A stretch of 64,000 bases of DNA from Salipiger abyssi (lineage in GTDB: Bacteria; Pseudomonadota; Alphaproteobacteria; Rhodobacterales; Rhodobacteraceae). Below the pieces are notes generated by a model. It had not been told where the DNA came from. It was given only the letters and a program-made list of their open reading frames with translations, and ran no database searches. Below, piece by piece: positions 18,466 to 27,692 of this stretch. The position numbers and the translations under genes are program-made. The first letter of the stretch is position 1. Every line of letters begins with the position of its first letter. The stretch is from positions 496,001 to 560,000 of the forward strand of contig NZ_CP015093.1 of NCBI RefSeq assembly GCF_001975705.1, read 5' to 3'.

Positions 18466-19632
18466 TCAGCGCGGTCGCCCGCGCAGGATTTCGCCGATCT
18501 CGCCCTGCGGGCGGGTCCGGGTGAAGGCCAGAAGCATGCCGACGGCGATGCCGCCGGCGATCAGCGACGAGCCGCCATAGCTCACGAAGGGCAGCGTCAT
18601 GCCCTTGGCCGGCAGCAGCCGCACCGCGACGCCCATATTGATCATCGCCTGCACGCCGAACATCGCCGCGAGCCCGGTGCCCGCCAGCCGGATGAAGGGA
18701 TCGCGCTCGCGCATCAGCCGCAGCACCGAGCGCACCACCACCACGGTGTAAAGCGCGATGATCAGCAGCACGAGGATGAGCCCGTATTCCTCGGCGGCCA
18801 CCGCGATGATGAAATCCGTATGCGCATCCGGGAGCGACCATTTCACCGTGCCCTCGCCGACGCCGACGCCGAAGAAGCCGCCCTCCTGAATGGCGTTGGT
18901 GGCATAGCCGAGCTGGGTGGTGGGATCGACCTCGGGAGTGAGAAAGCCGTCGATGCGGCGGGCGAAGTGTTCGGAGCTGTTATAGGCCACCATGCCGCCC
19001 ATCACCACGAGTCCGGCGAGCGCCACCAGCAGCAGCATCGGCGCGCCGGCGATGAACCACATCACCCCCCAGCCGAAGAGCACAAGGCTCGCCTGACCGA
19101 AATCCGGCTGCATCGCGAGCGCCAGCACGATGGTGACGGTCAGCCCGAAGGACCAGAGCTTGCCCGGCGGGCCGCCGATCTCCTGGCTGGCGGCCATCAT
19201 CCAGGCGGCGACGATGACGAAGAGCGGCTTGAGGAATTCCGAGGGCTGCACCGAGGCAAAGCCCAGCGAATACCAGCGCACCGCGCCCTTGCCGAAATCG
19301 GTGCCGAGGAAGGGCAGGCCGAGCAGCGAGATAAAGGCCACGAGAAAGCCGATCACCGCGAGGCGCCGCACCAGCAGCGGCGTCAGCATCGACGTCAGCA
19401 TCATCGCGGTCAGCGCCAGCCCGCCGAACACCGCCTGCCGCTGTACGTAGTGGAAATGCGCAAAGCCGTTGCGTTCGGCCAGCGGCGGCGAGGCGGCGAG
19501 CCCCAGCAGGATGCCGATGCCGAAGAGCAGGAAGATGCAGGACAGCGCCCAGCGATCGACCGTGCGCCACCATTTGGGCAGAACAGGCTCGCCCTCCTGC
19601 ACGGAGACCGTGCCGTAAACCATTTCCGTCAT
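18466..19632 (-). CDS. ftsW: Peptidoglycan glycosyltransferase FtsW (SEDS family)
   Basis: FtsW polymerises septal glycan from lipid II together with FtsI. The 388-residue protein has about ten membrane segments. LQPSEFLK-type sequence is seen as VQPSEFLKPLFV, and GVGVGEGTVKWSLPDAHTDFI carries the conserved Lys and Asp of the large periplasmic loop. LPFVSYGGSSLIAGGIAVG is the SEDS C-terminal motif. It is the first gene after a break in the minus-strand block, since two opposite-strand genes separate it from murD, so it needs its own promoter. I see no convincing -35/-10 in the 229-base divergent gap. Confidence 0.96.
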   Translation of the reverse strand: MTEMVYGTVSVQEGEPVLPKWWRTVDRWALSCIFLLFGIGILLGLAASPPLAERNGFAHFHYVQRQAVFGGLALTAMMLTSMLTPLLVRRLAVIGFLVAFISLLGLPFLGTDFGKGAVRWYSLGFASVQPSEFLKPLFVIVAAWMMAASQEIGGPPGKLWSFGLTVTIVLALAMQPDFGQASLVLFGWGVMWFIAGAPMLLLVALAGLVVMGGMVAYNSSEHFARRIDGFLTPEVDPTTQLGYATNAIQEGGFFGVGVGEGTVKWSLPDAHTDFIIAVAAEEYGLILVLLIIALYTVVVVRSVLRLMRERDPFIRLAGTGLAAMFGVQAMINMGVAVRLLPAKGMTLPFVSYGGSSLIAGGIAVGMLLAFTRTRPQGEIGEILRGRPR

Positions 19633-19794
19633 GGGACCACCGCTCGTATTGGCCGCTCAACGGCCGGATTGCCTCTGCTCGCCCGGGTTGGCCCGGATCA
19701 TGCAACGAAGGGTAGCAAAGCGGGAGGGTTTTGGGAAGACTTGGTTGCGGCTTGCCCCCTGCCCCGGCGCCGCGCGGGCGGATGGGGCGGCGGT

Positions 19795-19817
19795 GAGTAT
19801 TTGCGGAAAGATGAAAG
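19795..19817. repeat. CTTTCATCTTT...AAATACTC intergenic motif, copy B (inverted)
   Basis: GAGTATTTGCGGAAAGATG then AAAG is the reverse complement of the motif at 9849-9871. It lies in the divergent gap, 45 bases in front of the flavoprotein ATG. Confidence 0.7.
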
Positions 19818-19861
19818 CCCGGGGGCTTGTGCGGGGCGGCGTTCCGTGGTCCTGAGCCGGC

Positions 19862-21052
19862 ATGCAGATCGAAACGCTGATCCTCGGGGCCGGAGCCGCC
19901 GGCATGATGTGCGCCGCAGAGGCCGGGCCGGGCACGCTGGTGGTGGATCATGCGCGCAACCCGGGCGAAAAGATCCGCATCTCCGGCGGCGGGCGCTGCA
20001 ACTTCACCAATCTCGGCGTCGAGCCGGGCTGTTTCCTGTCGGAGAACCCGCATTTCTGCAAATCGGCACTGGCGCGCTACACGCAGTGGGATTTCCTCGA
20101 TCTGATCGGACGCCATGGCATCGCCTGGCACGAAAAGACGCTGGGCCAGCTCTTTTGCGACGGCAAGGCGACGCAGATCATCGCCATGCTGCTGCGCGAG
20201 ATGGAGGCGGCGGGGGCGGAGCTCGCGCTCTCGACCGAGCTTGCCGAGCTCAGCCATGACGGCACCCGCTTCGTGGCGCGGCTGATGCGCGAGGGTACGG
20301 AACAGGTGGTCTCGGCACGCAATCTGGTGCTGGCGACCGGCGGCAAGTCGATCCCCAAGATGGGCGCCACCGGGCTTGCCTATGACATCGCGACACGCTT
20401 CGGGCTGGAAATCGTCGCGCCCCGCCCCGGGCTGGTGCCCTTCACCTTTCCCGACGGCCGCTTCTCGGCGCTCTCGGGCCTGTCGCTGCCGGTGCGCGCG
20501 CAGACCGCGCGCGGCGCCTTCGAGGAGGCGATGCTCTTTACCCATCGCGGGCTTTCGGGGCCGGCGATCCTGCAAATCTCCAGCTACTGGCGCGAGGGCG
20601 AGGCGATTACGGTGGACCTGCTGCCGGGCAGCGATCCCGCCGCCGCGCTGCGCGCCGCGCGCGGTGAGGCCGGGCGGCGGGCGCTGAGCACCGCGCTGGG
20701 GCAGCTTCTGCCGCCGAAGCTGGTGGCCTATCTCGGCGAGACGCTGGATCTGAGCGGCAATCTCGCCGATCTCTCCGACCGGCGTATCGCCGCGCTGGCG
20801 CAGGCGCTCAGCGGCTGGGAGCTGCGCCCGCAGGGCACCGAGGGCTGGCGCACCGCCGAGGTGACGCTGGGCGGCATCGCCACCAACGGGCTGTCGTCGA
20901 AGACGATGGAGGCCAAATCCGTCCCCGGGCTCTATGTCATCGGCGAGGCGGTGGACGTGACCGGCTGGCTCGGCGGTTACAACTTCCAGTGGGCGTGGTC
21001 TTCGGGCACCGCCTGCGGGCGCGCCATCGCCGAGACGCATCGGCGCTCTTGA
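19862..21052 (+). CDS. BaiN/HI0933-family FAD-dependent oxidoreductase
   Basis: The 396-residue flavoprotein starts MQIETLILGAGAAGMMCAAE, an FAD-binding GxGxxG fold. It continues with NPGEKIRISGGGRCNFTN, the signature of the HI0933/BaiN/YhiN family. NLVLATGGKSIPKMGATG is the second dinucleotide-type motif. VTLGGIATNGLSSKTMEAK and LYVIGEAVDVTGWLGGYNFQWAWSSG form the conserved C-terminus. The natural substrate of most members is unknown; one characterised relative reduces bile-acid intermediates, which should not be assumed here. It is transcribed against the dcw block and splits murD from ftsW. Confidence 0.9.
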   Translation: MQIETLILGAGAAGMMCAAEAGPGTLVVDHARNPGEKIRISGGGRCNFTNLGVEPGCFLSENPHFCKSALARYTQWDFLDLIGRHGIAWHEKTLGQLFCDGKATQIIAMLLREMEAAGAELALSTELAELSHDGTRFVARLMREGTEQVVSARNLVLATGGKSIPKMGATGLAYDIATRFGLEIVAPRPGLVPFTFPDGRFSALSGLSLPVRAQTARGAFEEAMLFTHRGLSGPAILQISSYWREGEAITVDLLPGSDPAAALRAARGEAGRRALSTALGQLLPPKLVAYLGETLDLSGNLADLSDRRIAALAQALSGWELRPQGTEGWRTAEVTLGGIATNGLSSKTMEAKSVPGLYVIGEAVDVTGWLGGYNFQWAWSSGTACGRAIAETHRRS

Positions 21053-21107
21053 ATTCGTCACACTCCCGTTACATCTTTGTCGCTCAGATGTCACGGAGCG
21101 CGCCCGC

Positions 21108-21794
21108 ATGGCCTTTGCCGATCATCCCACCCTGCACCCCGCCAACTGGCTGCGGGATATCGAGGCACAGGTGCCGCGCAAGGCCGTGCGCGACCTCTGG
21201 AACCGCTTCCGTTACGGCGCCGACGCACCGCGTTCGGACGAGCGCATCTATCTGCCGCCCTGCGAGATCCGCGATTCCTACGATGCCAGCGCCGGGCGCA
21301 AGCCGCTGCGCCGCCAGCACAGCGGCATGATCGTCGCCGGCGACTGGGACCGCTGCCGCACGCCCTTTGCCGAGAACATCAAGTTCCAGAGCTGCCGCAT
21401 GCATTACGAGGACGGCGTGGCCTGGGAAGACACACCGCTTTTCGCGCGCATGCTGCGGCATCTCGCCGAAGGGCGCCGACCGGATGGCTGCGTCACGCAT
21501 GAGGATGTGGTGAACCGCTACGAGACGCTGGACCGGATCTATGAAGAGACGCAGCGGCGCGGGCGGCTGCTCACCCAGTCGGAGCTGCCGGAATATTTCC
21601 GCCGCGAGCATGGCGGCATCCTGGTGCATATCGACCGCAACGGTCAGCCGCTGCGCGCCAGCGGCGGCATGCACAGGCTGGCCATCGCGCAGATCCTGAA
21701 GCTGCCCGAAGTGCCGGCGCAGCTCGGCGTGGTGCATCCGGAGGCGATCTACAAGGCACTGCTGGCGCCGTTGCGGCAGTCGCGGCTGGGCTGA
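21108..21794 (+). CDS. Conserved-looking hypothetical protein with ParB/Srx-like motif
   Basis: The 228-residue soluble protein is not recognised as a named family. The start has a GGAG 9 bases upstream. It is rich in Arg, His and acidic residues, with no signal peptide or membrane segment. Near the C-terminus, HIDRNGQPLRASGGMHRLAIAQ resembles the Gx(R/M)HRLAIA helix of ParB/sulfiredoxin-fold proteins, in which a GxHR motif binds a nucleotide. This segment covers about residues 172-195. The middle has SELPEYFRREHGG and a patch of conserved-looking Trp/Asp. It follows the flavoprotein gene by 55 bases and may be cotranscribed. The function is unknown. Confidence 0.75.
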   Translation: MAFADHPTLHPANWLRDIEAQVPRKAVRDLWNRFRYGADAPRSDERIYLPPCEIRDSYDASAGRKPLRRQHSGMIVAGDWDRCRTPFAENIKFQSCRMHYEDGVAWEDTPLFARMLRHLAEGRRPDGCVTHEDVVNRYETLDRIYEETQRRGRLLTQSELPEYFRREHGGILVHIDRNGQPLRASGGMHRLAIAQILKLPEVPAQLGVVHPEAIYKALLAPLRQSRLG

Positions 21795-21837
21795 GACACA
21801 GGTCTTCCCGTTACGTCGCGAGCGTATCGCAAGGCAT

Positions 21838-22015
21838 GGTGGGCAAGATTGCCCACCCTACGAGATCACGCCCCACCCCGGAACATCGCGCCCCGGACCC
21901 GATCCGGGGCCTCCCCCTCCGGCCCGGAGCAAACCGTTGGGACGCACCGCGAGCCCTGCCGGGAGAGCCTTATCGCCTGCCATCCCGCAGCGTAGGGTGG
22001 GCAATCCTGCCCACC
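21838..22015. repeat. Composite palindromic repeat (REP-like), copy 2, inverted pair
   Basis: Hairpin 1 is GGTGGGCA (21838-21845) with TGCCCACC (21850-21857), followed by CTACG. Hairpin 2 is GCCCCGGA (21890-21897) with TCCGGGGC (21903-21910). Hairpin 3 is GGTGGGCA (21996-22003) with TGCCCACC (22008-22015), preceded by CGTAG. Hairpins 1 and 3 are the same unit in opposite orientation. The block fills most of the gap between the convergent unknown gene and murD. Confidence 0.75.
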
Positions 22016-22046
22016 TCTCCCCGACGACACCTCTGAGGCGATGGCC

Positions 22047-23450
22047 CTACCCCGCCAACCTCGCCCGTACCTTCTCGGCGAAATCCTCGCCGCGCTTTTC
22101 GAAATTGTCGTATTGATCGAAACTGGCGGCGGCGGGCGCCAGCAGCACCACCTCACCCTCCTGCGCCTCGGCCACCGCTCGGGTGACGGCGGTGTCCATC
22201 TCGGTGCAGATCTCCGCCTCGATCCCCGGCAGCCCCAGCGCAAATCCCGCCGCCTCGCGCCCGATCACATAGGCCTTGACCACATTCTCCAGCCCCGGCG
22301 CCAGCGCGTCGAGCCCGCCCTCCTTCATCAGCCCGCCGCAGACCCAGCGGATGCGCGGAAAGGCCTGCAGGGCCTTCAGCGCCGCGTCCACATTGGTGGC
22401 CTTGCTGTCGTTCACATAGGTCACGCCGCCGGCCTCGGCGACGATCTGGCTGCGATGCGGCAGCCCCTCGAAGCTGTGAAACGCCGCCTCGATCACGCGC
22501 GGCGCCAGCCCCAGCGCGCGGGTTGCCGCATAGGCGGCGCAGGCGTTCTGATGATTGTGCGCACCGGGCAGGCCGCGCACCGACCGCAGGTCGATGGAGG
22601 CCACCTGCCGCCCCTTGCGCCATTCGGTGAGAAACCCCTTGCGCGCGAACACGTCCCAGCCCGGCCCCGAGAGCTTGCTGCCCGACGACACCCGGATCAC
22701 CCGGTCGTCCGCCGGCGCCTCGGAGAGCTGGTTGGCCAGATAGCGCCCCTCGTTCTCGTCCACGCCGATCACGCAGCGATCCGGCCCGCCCTCGGCAAAG
22801 AGCCGGCGCTTGGCGGCGAAATAGCCGCCGATGCCGCCGTGGCGGTCGAGATGATCGGGCGAGAGATTGGTGAAGACCGCCACATCGGGCGTCAGCGCGC
22901 GGGCCAGATCGGTCTGGTAGCTCGACAGCTCCAGCACCACCACGCCGCCCTCGCCCGGCGGGTCGATATCCAGCACACCGCGACCGATATTGCCCGCAAG
23001 CTGGCTGTCGCGCCCGGCGCTTTGCAGGATGTGATGGATCAGCGCCGAGGTGGTCGACTTGCCGTTGCTGCCGGTCACCGCCACCACCTTGGGCGGCTGA
23101 TCGAACATCGCCCAGTCGCCGCTGCCGAAAGAGCGGAAAAAGAGCCCGATATCGTTGTCCACCGGCACCCCCGCCGCCCAGGCGGCGGCGATCACCGGGT
23201 TGGGCGCGGGGTAGAGATGCGGAATGCCCGGCGAGACCACCAGCCAGTCGACCCCGTCGAAGCCGCCGGCACGCGCCAGATCGCGGACCCCGAACCCCTC
23301 GGCGTCCGCGCTCGCCCGCGCCTCCGGGTTGTCGTCCCAGCAGAGCGGCACCGCCCCGCCCTCGCGCAGCGCCCGCGCCGCCGAGAGCCCGGAGCGCCCC
23401 AGCCCCAGAACCGCCACCGACCGTCCCTCGAACCCGGATACCGCAATCAT
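22047..23450 (-). CDS. murD: UDP-N-acetylmuramoyl-L-alanine--D-glutamate ligase MurD
   Basis: MurD adds D-Glu to UDP-MurNAc-L-Ala. The N-terminal domain begins [20 protein letters not shown]. The ATP loop is [19 protein letters not shown], followed by [13 protein letters not shown] and [18 protein letters not shown]. The C-terminal domain has [17 protein letters not shown]. The ATG at 23450 has a GAGG 8 bases upstream and gives 467 residues; the frame upstream of it has no similarity. A 180-base gap separates it from mraY. Past its stop the operon meets opposing transcription. Confidence 0.97.
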   Translation of the reverse strand: MIAVSGFEGRSVAVLGLGRSGLSAARALREGGAVPLCWDDNPEARASADAEGFGVRDLARAGGFDGVDWLVVSPGIPHLYPAPNPVIAAAWAAGVPVDNDIGLFFRSFGSGDWAMFDQPPKVVAVTGSNGKSTTSALIHHILQSAGRDSQLAGNIGRGVLDIDPPGEGGVVVLELSSYQTDLARALTPDVAVFTNLSPDHLDRHGGIGGYFAAKRRLFAEGGPDRCVIGVDENEGRYLANQLSEAPADDRVIRVSSGSKLSGPGWDVFARKGFLTEWRKGRQVASIDLRSVRGLPGAHNHQNACAAYAATRALGLAPRVIEAAFHSFEGLPHRSQIVAEAGGVTYVNDSKATNVDAALKALQAFPRIRWVCGGLMKEGGLDALAPGLENVVKAYVIGREAAGFALGLPGIEAEICTEMDTAVTRAVAEAQEGEVVLLAPAAASFDQYDNFEKRGEDFAEKVRARLAG

Positions 23451-23524
23451 GCCCGCCCCTCGCATCGCCGCAACAGCACCAGCGCTAGCGCAAAGCGCCC
23501 GCCTTGACCAGAGCACCCCCTGCG

Positions 23525-23546
23525 CTTCTTCTCTTTGAAAATACGC
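23525..23546. repeat. CTTCTTCTCTTT...AAATACGC intergenic motif
   Basis: CTTCTTCTCTTTG, AAA, ATACGC resembles the CTTTCATCTTT...AAATACTC family, with the same spacing between the pyrimidine tract and AAATAC. It sits between mraY and murD. Two further copies form an inverted pair at 46297-46363. Confidence 0.6.
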
Positions 23547-23630
23547 CGCGCGACGCGCCCGCCCCGCGCGGCGCCGGGCAAAAGCACCGCCCCCGCGAAG
23601 AGCCCGGAAACGGGCGATGAGCGGTCCCGC

Positions 23631-24713
23631 TCAGCGCACTTTCAGTGTCGCCAGCCCGATCAGCGCCAGGATCAGCGAGATGATCCAGAAGCGGATGACG
23701 ATCTGCGGCTCCGCCCAGCCCTTCTTTTCGTAGTGATGATGGATCGGCGCCATCAGGAACACCCGCTTGCCGGTGCGCTTGAAATAGAACACCTGGATGA
23801 TCACCGAGAGCGCCTCGACCACGAAGAGCCCGCCGACAATGGCCAGCACGATCTCGTGCTTGGTGGCCACCGCAATCGCCCCCAGCGCACCGCCCAGGGC
23901 CAGCGAGCCGGTATCGCCCATGAACACCGCCGCCGGCGGCGCGTTGTACCACAGAAAGCCCAGGCCGCCGCCGATCAGCGCGGCGGCAAAGATCAGGATC
24001 TCGCCGGTGCCGGGCACGTAATGCACGTCGAGATAATCGGTGAAATCGGTCCGCCCCACCGCATAGGCGATGATGCCCAGCGTGCCCCCGGCGATCATCA
24101 CCGGCATGATCGCCAGCCCGTCCAGCCCGTCGGTCAGGTTCACCGCATTGGCGGCGCCGACGATGACGATCATCGAGAACGGCACGAAGAAGATCCCGAG
24201 ATTGAGCAGAGCGTCCTTGAACACCGGAAAGGCCAGCTGCCCGGTAAGCTCCGCGGGGTGGAACCAGGCCGCCCAGGCGCCGGCGATCCCTGCAATGAGA
24301 AAGCCCAGCAAAAGCCGCACCTTGCCCGACACGCCCTTGGTGTTCTGCTTGGAGACCTTGGCGTAATCGTCGGCAAAGCCGATGGCGGCATAACCCATGG
24401 TGACAAAGAGCACCATCCACACAAACGGATTGTCGAGCCTTGCCCAGAGCAGCGTCGCGGTCAGCAGCGCGCCGACGATCAAGAGCCCGCCCATGGTCGG
24501 CGTGCCGGCCTTGACGAAATGCCCCTCCGGCCCGTCATTGCGGATCGGCTGCCCCTTGCCCTGGCGCTTGCGCAGCACGTCGATCAGCGGCCGCCCGAAG
24601 AGGAAGCCAAAGATCAGCGCGGTCAGGAACGCCCCGCCGGCGCGGAAGGTGATATAGCGGAAGAGGTTGAAAAGGTCGCCCCCGTCGCTGAGTTCGGTCA
24701 GCCAGTAAAGCAT
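23631..24713 (-). CDS. mraY: Phospho-MurNAc-pentapeptide translocase MraY
   Basis: MraY makes lipid I by moving phospho-MurNAc-pentapeptide onto undecaprenyl phosphate. The 360-residue protein has about ten membrane segments. The start [20 protein letters not shown] at 24713 is the family N-terminus. [36 protein letters not shown] with the Asp pair, [12 protein letters not shown] with the nucleophile-side Asp, and [15 protein letters not shown] are present in order. It starts 13 bases after the murF stop. Confidence 0.98.
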   Translation of the reverse strand: MLYWLTELSDGGDLFNLFRYITFRAGGAFLTALIFGFLFGRPLIDVLRKRQGKGQPIRNDGPEGHFVKAGTPTMGGLLIVGALLTATLLWARLDNPFVWMVLFVTMGYAAIGFADDYAKVSKQNTKGVSGKVRLLLGFLIAGIAGAWAAWFHPAELTGQLAFPVFKDALLNLGIFFVPFSMIVIVGAANAVNLTDGLDGLAIMPVMIAGGTLGIIAYAVGRTDFTDYLDVHYVPGTGEILIFAAALIGGGLGFLWYNAPPAAVFMGDTGSLALGGALGAIAVATKHEIVLAIVGGLFVVEALSVIIQVFYFKRTGKRVFLMAPIHHHYEKKGWAEPQIVIRFWIISLILALIGLATLKVR

Positions 24714-24726
24714 CGTCCGGTCCTTC

Positions 24727-26160
24727 TCACCCGTTTCCGCCCGCGGGCACTTGTCCCATTTTCCGGATTGCGTCAACCACGCGCGCCAGCGCCATCGACA
24801 GCGAGCCCTTGACCAGAACCACATCGCCGGCGTCGAGATCATGACGCACGCGCTCGGCCATGGCGGCGCTGTCCTCGGTCCAGTGGCCGCGCTTCTCATC
24901 CGGCAGCGCCTGCCAGAGATCGCGCATCAGCGGACCGACGCAATGCACCGTGTCGATACAGCCCATCGCCGGCAGCGCGGCCACGGCGCGGTGCAGATCG
25001 TGCTCGCCCTGGCCCAGCTCCTTCATATCGCCGAGATAGGCAATGCGGCGGCCATGGGCGACCCGGCCCAGCCCGTCCTTGGGATGGGCGCCGGCCAGCA
25101 CCTCCAGCGCCGCGCCCAGCGAGGCGGGGTTGGCGTTATAGGCGTCGTCGATCAGTTCCAGCGTCAGATGGGTTTCCACCGGGTCGAGCAGGATCACCTC
25201 GCGCAGGCCCCGGCCCGCACCCGCCTGCCATTGCCCCAGCGCGGTGATCGCCAGCGCCCGGTCGAGCCCCAGCGCATGCGCCACCGCCAGCACGCCCAGC
25301 CCGTTCACCGCGAAATGCCGCCCCGGCACCGCCACCTTGAAGAGGATCGGCGTGCGCCAGGCCCGGCCCTGCGCCACGGTCGTGGCATCGCCCACGGTCA
25401 CCTCGGTGATGCGGTGGTGATTGCCCGCCGCCTCGCCAAAGGTGATGACCTGCGCCGAGCGCGCCTCCGCCATCTCCACCAGGATCGGCGAGACCTCGAG
25501 ATCGCCGTTCACCACCGCAGTGCCGCCCGGCTCCAGCCCCTCGAAGATCGCGCCCTTCTCGCGCGCGATGCCCGCCAGGCTCTCGAAGGCGGCCAGATGC
25601 GCCGGCGCCACGATGGTCACCATCGCCACATGCGGCCGCGCCATGCGGCTCAGCGGCGCGATCTCGCCGGGATGGTTCATGCCGATCTCGATCACCGCGA
25701 AATCCACGTCGCGCGGCATCCGCGCCAGCGTCAGCGGCACACCCCAGTGGTTGTTATAGCTCTTCTCGGCGGCATGCACGGTGCCCTGCGCGCCCAGCAC
25801 GCAGCGCAGCATCTCCTTGGTCGAGGTCTTGCCGACCGAACCCGTCACCGCCACGACCTGCGCCCGCGTGCGCGCCCGCGCCGCGATGCCCAGCCGCTCC
25901 AGCCCCGCCTGCACGTCGTCGACCAGCAGCAGCCGGTCCTCGTCCACGCCCTCGGGAATGCGGCTCACCAGCGCGGCGGCAGCGCCCTTCTCCAGCGCCT
26001 GCGCCACGAACTCGTGCCCGTCGCGCGCCGCCTTCAGCGCGACGAACAGATCGCCCGGCGCCAGCGTGCGGGTGTCGATCGAGACCCCTGTCGCCTCCCA
26101 ATGCGCCGAGACGCGTCCGCCGCAGGCCTCTGCCGCCTCCTTCGCCGTCCAGAGCGTCAC
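24727..26160 (-). CDS. murF: UDP-MurNAc-tripeptide--D-Ala-D-Ala ligase MurF
   Basis: MurF adds D-Ala-D-Ala to the tripeptide precursor. The start is GTG at 26160, overlapping the murE TGA as GTGA. The N-terminus [15 protein letters not shown] and [16 protein letters not shown] match MurF. The ATP loop is [36 protein letters not shown] and [16 protein letters not shown] follow. [19 protein letters not shown] is the C-terminal domain motif. Length is 477 residues. Confidence 0.97.
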   Translation of the reverse strand: MTLWTAKEAAEACGGRVSAHWEATGVSIDTRTLAPGDLFVALKAARDGHEFVAQALEKGAAAALVSRIPEGVDEDRLLLVDDVQAGLERLGIAARARTRAQVVAVTGSVGKTSTKEMLRCVLGAQGTVHAAEKSYNNHWGVPLTLARMPRDVDFAVIEIGMNHPGEIAPLSRMARPHVAMVTIVAPAHLAAFESLAGIAREKGAIFEGLEPGGTAVVNGDLEVSPILVEMAEARSAQVITFGEAAGNHHRITEVTVGDATTVAQGRAWRTPILFKVAVPGRHFAVNGLGVLAVAHALGLDRALAITALGQWQAGAGRGLREVILLDPVETHLTLELIDDAYNANPASLGAALEVLAGAHPKDGLGRVAHGRRIAYLGDMKELGQGEHDLHRAVAALPAMGCIDTVHCVGPLMRDLWQALPDEKRGHWTEDSAAMAERVRHDLDAGDVVLVKGSLSMALARVVDAIRKMGQVPAGGNG

Positions 26161-27638
26161 AGGCCCCTCCCGTCCAGCGCCGCCACGGCGACGCTCGCCT
26201 GTTCCACATCGTCGAACGGGTAAACCGTATCGCCGACGATCTGCCCGGTCTCGTGACCCTTGCCGCAGACCAGCAGCGCGTCGCCCGGCCCCAGCAGATC
26301 GACGCCGCGCAGGATCGCCTCAGCGCGGTCGCCCACCTCGGTGGCGCCCGGCGCGCCCTCCAGCACCTGCGCGCGGATCGACGCCGGATCCTCGGAGCGC
26401 GGGTTGTCGTCGGTCACGATGACCATATCCGCGTGTTCCGTCGCGGCCTTGCCCATCAGCGGGCGCTTGCGCGCGTCGCGGTCGCCACCGGCGCCGACAA
26501 TCGCGATGAGCCGGCCCATGACATGCGGGCGCAGCGCCTGGATGGCGGTCGCCACCGCGTCGGGCGTATGGGCGAAATCCACATAGACCGCCGCGCCATT
26601 GTTGCGCGTCGCCGCAAGCTGCATGCGCCCGCGCACCGTTTCGAGCCTCGGCAGCGCGCGAAAGACGTCCTCGGCCTCGGCGCCGCAGGCGATGACCAGC
26701 CCCGCCGCCAGCAGCGCGTTCCAGCCCTGAAACCCGCCGATCAGCGGCAGCCGCAGCTGCTCCACCACGCCGTGCCAGCTCAGCCGCAGCTCCTGCCCCG
26801 TCGCGTCGAAGCGCTGGCCCAAGAGGCGCAGATCGGCGCCCTCGGCCTCGCCAACGCTCAGCACCTCCTGCCCGCGCGCCTTGGCGATGGCCAGCATGTC
26901 GATGCCGCGCGCGTCGTCGATATTGATCACCGCCATGCCCTCCTCGGGCAGCACGCGGGCGAAGAGCCCGGCCTTGGCGGCGAAATATTCCTCGAAATCC
27001 GCGTGGTAATCGAGGTGATCCTGGCTGAAATTCGTGAACCCCGCCGCCTTGAGCTGCACCCCGTCGAGCCGCCGCTGGTCGAGCCCGTGGCTCGACGCCT
27101 CCATCGCCGCGTGATCGACACCGGCCTCCGCCGCCTCGGCCAGCGCCTTGTGCAGGGTGATGGGCTCGGGCGTGGTGTGGCGCAGCGGCGCCTGCCAGTC
27201 GCCCTCGACCCCGGTGGTGCCCAGATTGACCGCGCGATAGCCCAGCTCCTGCCAGAGCCGGCGCACGAAGGTAGCGACGGAGGTCTTGCCGTTGGTGCCG
27301 GTCACCGCCACCATCGTGGCGGGCTGCGCGCCGAAGAACAGCGCGCAGGCATAGGCCAGCGCCTGGCGCGGATCGGCGGCGATCACCAGCGCCGCCTCGC
27401 TCTCGCCCAGCGCGTCGCGGGCGATCTCGGCGCCCTCGGCATCGGTCAGCACGGCAACGGCGCCCTGCGCCAGCGCGGTCTCGACAAAGCGCGCGCCATG
27501 CACCTTGGTGCCCGGCATCGCCGCAAAGAGATGCCCCGGCATCACCGCCCGGCTGTCCACGGAAATGCCGCTCACCTTCGCCTCGCGCCCGCCCCGCGCG
27601 GTCAGGCCCAGATCCGAGAGGCTCTTCTCCCCGCTCAT
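26157..27638 (-). CDS. murE: UDP-MurNAc-L-Ala-D-Glu:meso-diaminopimelate ligase MurE
   Basis: MurE adds the third stem-peptide residue. The N-terminal domain has SGISVDSRAVMPGHLFAAMPG. The ATP loop is MVAVTGTNGKTSVATFVRR. MEASSHGLDQRRLDGV and FTNFSQDHLDYHADFEEYF follow. The C-terminal domain reads VYVDFAHTPDAVATAIQAL and VTDDNPRSEDPASIRAQV; the DNPR motif indicates meso-diaminopimelate as substrate. Length is 493 residues. The ATG is only 7 bases after a copy of the CTTTCATCTTT motif, whose complement GGAAAGATGAAAG may contribute to the ribosome site. Confidence 0.97.
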   Translation of the reverse strand: MSGEKSLSDLGLTARGGREAKVSGISVDSRAVMPGHLFAAMPGTKVHGARFVETALAQGAVAVLTDAEGAEIARDALGESEAALVIAADPRQALAYACALFFGAQPATMVAVTGTNGKTSVATFVRRLWQELGYRAVNLGTTGVEGDWQAPLRHTTPEPITLHKALAEAAEAGVDHAAMEASSHGLDQRRLDGVQLKAAGFTNFSQDHLDYHADFEEYFAAKAGLFARVLPEEGMAVINIDDARGIDMLAIAKARGQEVLSVGEAEGADLRLLGQRFDATGQELRLSWHGVVEQLRLPLIGGFQGWNALLAAGLVIACGAEAEDVFRALPRLETVRGRMQLAATRNNGAAVYVDFAHTPDAVATAIQALRPHVMGRLIAIVGAGGDRDARKRPLMGKAATEHADMVIVTDDNPRSEDPASIRAQVLEGAPGATEVGDRAEAILRGVDLLGPGDALLVCGKGHETGQIVGDTVYPFDDVEQASVAVAALDGRGL

Positions 27639-27645
27639 GGCAGCC

Positions 27646-27668
27646 CTTTCATCTTTCCCAAAATACTC
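27646..27668. repeat. CTTTCATCTTT...AAATACTC intergenic motif, copy C
   Basis: CTTTCATCTTTCCC then AAAATACTC fills most of the 54-base gap between ftsI and murE, ending 7 bases before the murE ATG on the minus strand. Confidence 0.7.
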
Positions 27669-27692
27669 AAACCCGGCGGCGCCGACGCGCCC

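Noticed and set aside
17182..20259. 1025-codon open frame on the plus strand over murG and ftsW
   Set aside because: Antisense to two well-identified genes, runs into the flavoprotein gene out of frame, and has the composition of a shadow frame.
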